Positions 60,558 to 64,000 of a stretch of DNA of 64,000 nucleotides are shown here, one piece after another. The notes under the pieces are model-generated. The model saw nothing but the letters and a program-made list of their open reading frames with translations, had not been told where the DNA came from and made no database searches. Location: positions 14,825,501 through 14,889,500 of the forward strand of contig NC_135245.1 in the NCBI RefSeq assembly GCF_947623445.1. Reading direction: 5' to 3'. The stretch is from Clavelina lepadiformis (Eukaryota > Chordata > Ascidiacea > Aplousobranchia > Clavelinidae). A program made the position numbers and the translations under genes. Every line of letters begins with the position of its first letter. Position 1 is the first letter of the stretch.

Positions 60558-63500
60558 ATGGATGTAGTAAATTTATGTGATAAGCAATCTAAGATTTTGT
60601 ATGATCATTTGAAAAATGCTGCAAGTGACATAAAGCATTTGCTAGACCTCCAACAAGACGTTTCCAATATGTAAGTGTTATGTTGTGTATTAGCTTATAT
60701 TGTAGGTAGTGTGCCATGCACTAGTAGGCTATATACGCCTAGTTTCTTTGAAATATTAAAAACGTTTTTCTATGTCAGTATGCAACATAGTGGAATAGTG
60801 TAGCACACACACGAGCTACATTAACGTGCATGCCAAACATTTATACAAATTTATAACAAATAAACCAGGTAAAGTTGTTTAAATGCCTGTTAACAGGGTG
60901 AATAAACAAAGAATTAATGCTTCAGTGCACGCTCTCATGCCGAATTTTGTGACATTGCATGATGCACAATGTCTTGTCAAAAATTGCCATACTCTCAAGT
61001 TGGGTCTACATATATATTTCTATACATATTGTGAATGCATTACAGGGAGCAAAGTGACAAAGAAAATACTGGCACTGATTCTGTTGTTGAAAGCATCTTG
61101 TCAGCAACATCAAAGGATGGCATCACAAGTTTAGGTCATGACACTTACCATGGTGATGCAACAAAACCATTTGATTGTGAAACTCCTCTTGTAAAAGAAG
61201 ATAATTTTCGAAAAAGTTTGTTGCAAGACCAGAGAAGTAGTACTCCAAAGTCATTACCACATGCACCACCTCGTAAACTCAGACAATGCCTTGATCTTAC
61301 TGACCGGTTCAATGTAGTTGACAAAAGCTGCAAAGACTCAGTGAGGTTATGGAGTGCTGAATCAAGGTAGATACATATAAACTTTTGTTGTTTATCCAAT
61401 TGACCCCACCTAATCTTGTAATCATGCAGTTACAGAGTAAATCAAGTCAAATGCTTAATTACCTAATTAATGTTTTTGTAGTTTATATTTAAAATGGACT
61501 CATTTACTTTTAGTTTTAGTACTTTTAGTTTTAGTATGTTTTCCTTGTTGATGAAGGGGTTAGACGTAAGTGACACATGTATAAACATAGGCCTACATCA
61601 TGTTGTACATGATCGTGCCAGCCCTCTGGAAAATTACAATGATCGCTTTTTTTTCAGCAAATAATCTATGATTACACTTTTTGAAAAAATCAAAACTGAT
61701 CTGGAATTTTTATCAGTAAAAAAAACAATTTCTTTCCTCCTATTCTACAAGTAGCCACTACTCTGCGTATTAATAAAGACCACCACTCATAGGCACCAAC
61801 TTAGGGTGTGCACTGTCTTTGGCGTGGTGTTGCATTTGTTGAAATCCTAAGATTCGATACCACTGTTGTGTCGGGTATCCATATAAAATTGATTCAATTA
61901 TGTAGAGCATTTTCAATCGTCAGCAAGATACGTTCTAATAAGCGTTAATGCATACATACTTTGCTTTTATTGGACGGTCGTATTTGTCTTTTAAAAATAT
62001 CGTTTATCCTCATTCCTCAAAATTATCCAAGTTTTCTCTGAAACAGTGTTTACACTTTCTGTACATCGAATCTAAGCAATGTGCAACACTCTTCCTATTA
62101 TGTTTTTACGCCTCGTTTGAACGTAATATTAAGAATAACTTCGGTAATTACTTAACAGCAAAACTTCACATTCCGTGATGATGTCACACCGTATGCCCGC
62201 TTATTTACTTAAGCTGATGCCAATGCCGCCACTAATAAACAAGCCTTTCCATCCTTTTTCACCTTTCCACTTCTTTTAAAACTCATTACTATGGGTGTAT
62301 AATATTTGAAGAGACATTATAAGTATGATACTTATTATGGGAAAGCTGAATTTTTTGCATTGATGTTCAATTTTCTTGTTGTGAAGTTGCAGCACCAAAA
62401 CAGCAGTGAAATATGATACCACCACAATTGGCAAGTCATCTGTCAAAATTTCCAATTTTTCTGTGATTATCAACCACTTTACATTAAAAATTTACCTGCA
62501 TGCTCTACTATTTCAGAATAGCTTGTTTTATAATGTTTAGACCTGTTGCACTAGCCCCATCTCAGGAAAGTAGTGCTGGAGATTTTTGCCATGTGGAAAC
62601 TGTCCTTCCTAGAAGTTGTGTTAAACTTTCTGTAAGCACAAGTTGTTCTTTGTAGACAGTTTAAAAGTACCATATTGTACCAGTCGACATGTATGTATTG
62701 ATCATGTGCGACAGCTGAGTCCTAAAAACATTTTTGTACCAGTAAAATGTTATATTTTTCTTCATTGTTCAGAGCAAAGTGTTGAACAATAAGCTGGGTT
62801 GTATCGACGATGATGAGTTATCGGATGGTTCACAATCACATACTGTGTTTACCATTGCAAAGTTAGTTTCCAATCTCAATGCCGAAAAGAAGAAAAGCAA
62901 AGGAGTGAGTCTAATCTAAGCACATTGCTTGAAATTCTTAGGAAGAAGTGATTGCAATTAACATTTTTTGATGCAGCTTCAGGAACGGATAACAATTTTG
63001 GAAAATGAACTCTCTGCTGCTAAAATTGAACTTGAATTAGAGTTAGCAAGACGTGAAGAACATAATGCTGGACAGCTTTCAAGTGAGTTAAATTTGTGTA
63101 AATACAAGCAAATTTTCTTAAAGTAAAACCTGAAATATTTTTATAACTGCACTAGTAACTAACATTGTTTTTGCATCTGCACCAAACTATATTTTGAACC
63201 CCGGCTCTGTCGTTTATTGAACTGTAGTCAGTGTACTACTGCAATGGACAATGGCCTAATTTTTTTGTTTTTGTAAATCATTGCAATTATCTTCATAGCT
63301 TTAATAGAAGAAATATATAAAGCACAAAAAGAGAGAGAAAGTGCTGTGCTTGCTAGGCTCAAATTAGCAACGCAGGAAAGAGATGAAGCCTTGCTACGGG
63401 CGAAAGCTTTTGAAAAAGATGCAAGGTTTGCAAACAATCCTTACATTTGATGCAGGTTGTATTTGCTTTACTTTTTTTGCTTGTGTACATTTTAGGATAA

Positions 63501-63921
63501 ACAACTGTCATGATGGGAAGGACAATTCTCTTATTGACAAGGTAAGCTGTTAGTATTACAGTAATTGTAATTTGTATGTTGGTTTGATGAACTTCTCAAT
63601 TTTATTTTGATCTGAGGACAGTTTTGTCATAGTTTGAGGTACTGTATATAGTTCTTCCAGATAATTAATTGATCTTAAAGCTGTGTATGAACTACCTGCT
63701 TCAGTCAATGTGTAAATTACAGTAACAATTGTATATATTCTTTATAACAGAACTTAAAAGAATTGCTGCATTCTGTTTGTGAAGCTGACTCGGGGCGGGC
63801 AATTGACAAATATGGTAAAAGTATACTATCACATGTCACTAAGTTAAAGGAAGAACGAGATCGAATAACTAAAGAAGAAATGGAGGTGGTGATGCGTGAG
63901 AGAGACAGTGCCGTTCACAAG
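60558..63921 (+). CDS. MIPOL1: Coiled-coil protein, probable MIPOL1, 5' part (continues beyond window)
   Basis: Eight exons: 60558-60670, 61046-61366, 62541-62631, 62773-62904, 62977-63082, 63299-63425, 63496-63541, 63751-63921. All are in phase, giving 369 residues with no stop, so the gene runs off the right edge. The first 180 residues are low in structure (SVVESILSATSKDGITSLG; PHAPPRKLRQCLDLTDRFNV). From about residue 200 the sequence is heptad-rich coiled coil (LQERITILENELSAAKIELE). It is followed by TLIEEIYKAQKERESAVLAR and LATQERDEALLRAK, then SGRAIDKYGKSILSHVTKLK. These motifs resemble my memory of mirror-image polydactyly gene 1 protein. The coding status is firm; the name is moderately supported. 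The start at 60558 is used because the ATG four bases earlier runs into a stop. Confidence 0.7.
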
Positions 63922-64000
63922 GTTTGTGAATTGTAAAATCAATTGAATTTTAAATTTCCATCGAATACTTTCAAGAATCATATATAGATGAATATACAAA

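Noticed and set aside
61786-61806. CATAGGCACCAACTTAGGGTG resembling a transposon end
   Set aside because: No inverted partner and no flanking duplication.
1-64000. tRNA, rRNA, CRISPR arrays, prokaryotic operons or defence systems
   Set aside because: No T-loop/cloverleaf pattern, direct-repeat/spacer array or operon-like gene packing was seen; the window is ordinary eukaryotic chromatin.

Overview
The window is AT-rich eukaryotic nuclear DNA. It holds multi-exon genes with GT-AG introns (most 55 to 1000 bp), vertebrate-like proteins in apparently single copy, and many small hAT-type transposon relics. Gene content (GNPTAB, RRBP1, MED29, calcineurin B, an evectin-like PH protein, a probable MIPOL1) and compact gene structure point to an invertebrate deuterostome. 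An ascidian tunicate is my best guess, but this is an inference from gene style, not from a species marker. All exon models were built by hand from splice signals, reading phase and similarity to remembered protein families. Each complete model keeps one open frame across all its exons.

Layout. 270-6975 (+): 3' part of GNPTAB, the Golgi GlcNAc-1-phosphotransferase alpha/beta precursor that starts the mannose-6-phosphate lysosomal tag; its 5' end is outside the window. 8509-11614 (+): a complete 470-aa minimal Stealth-domain paralogue in tandem, sharing intron positions with GNPTAB. 12874-17369 (-): two-RRM, RGG-rich RNA-binding protein of the RBM4/RBM14/lark type. 17370-23884: no gene, filled with transposon relics. 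23885-31975 (+): RRBP1 (ER ribosome receptor), 25 exons, 967 aa. 31976-36877: mostly empty, with a dead hAT transposase fragment. 36878-39244 (+): MED29 (Mediator tail subunit), 205 aa. 41035-47654 (-): calcineurin B, 170 aa, whose start codon seems to sit alone in an exon about 5 kb upstream. 48902-50505 (+): PH-domain protein of the evectin (PLEKHB) type. 51461-55682 (-): an unrecognised 463-aa protein in ten exons. 56837-58024 (+): two transposon-derived ORFs. 60558-63921 (+): coiled-coil protein, probably MIPOL1, running off the right edge.

Mobile DNA. I could delimit nine short hAT-type elements by terminal inverted repeats. Seven have a perfect 8-bp target-site duplication; one has 7/8 and one 6/8 matching bases. 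Five of the nine lie inside introns. One is nested in an LTR-retrotransposon fragment, and one still encodes a piece of hAT transposase dimerisation domain.

The genes are unrelated housekeeping loci with no operon-like logic, apart from the GNPTAB/Stealth tandem pair. I found no CRISPR array, tRNA, rRNA or prokaryote-type system. The most unusual items are the minimal Stealth paralogue, the unrecognised gene at 51461-55682, the stop-free 75-nt intron and GC-AG intron in RRBP1, the solitary start-codon exon of calcineurin B, and the transposon family with shared GGGCCGC motifs but different termini.
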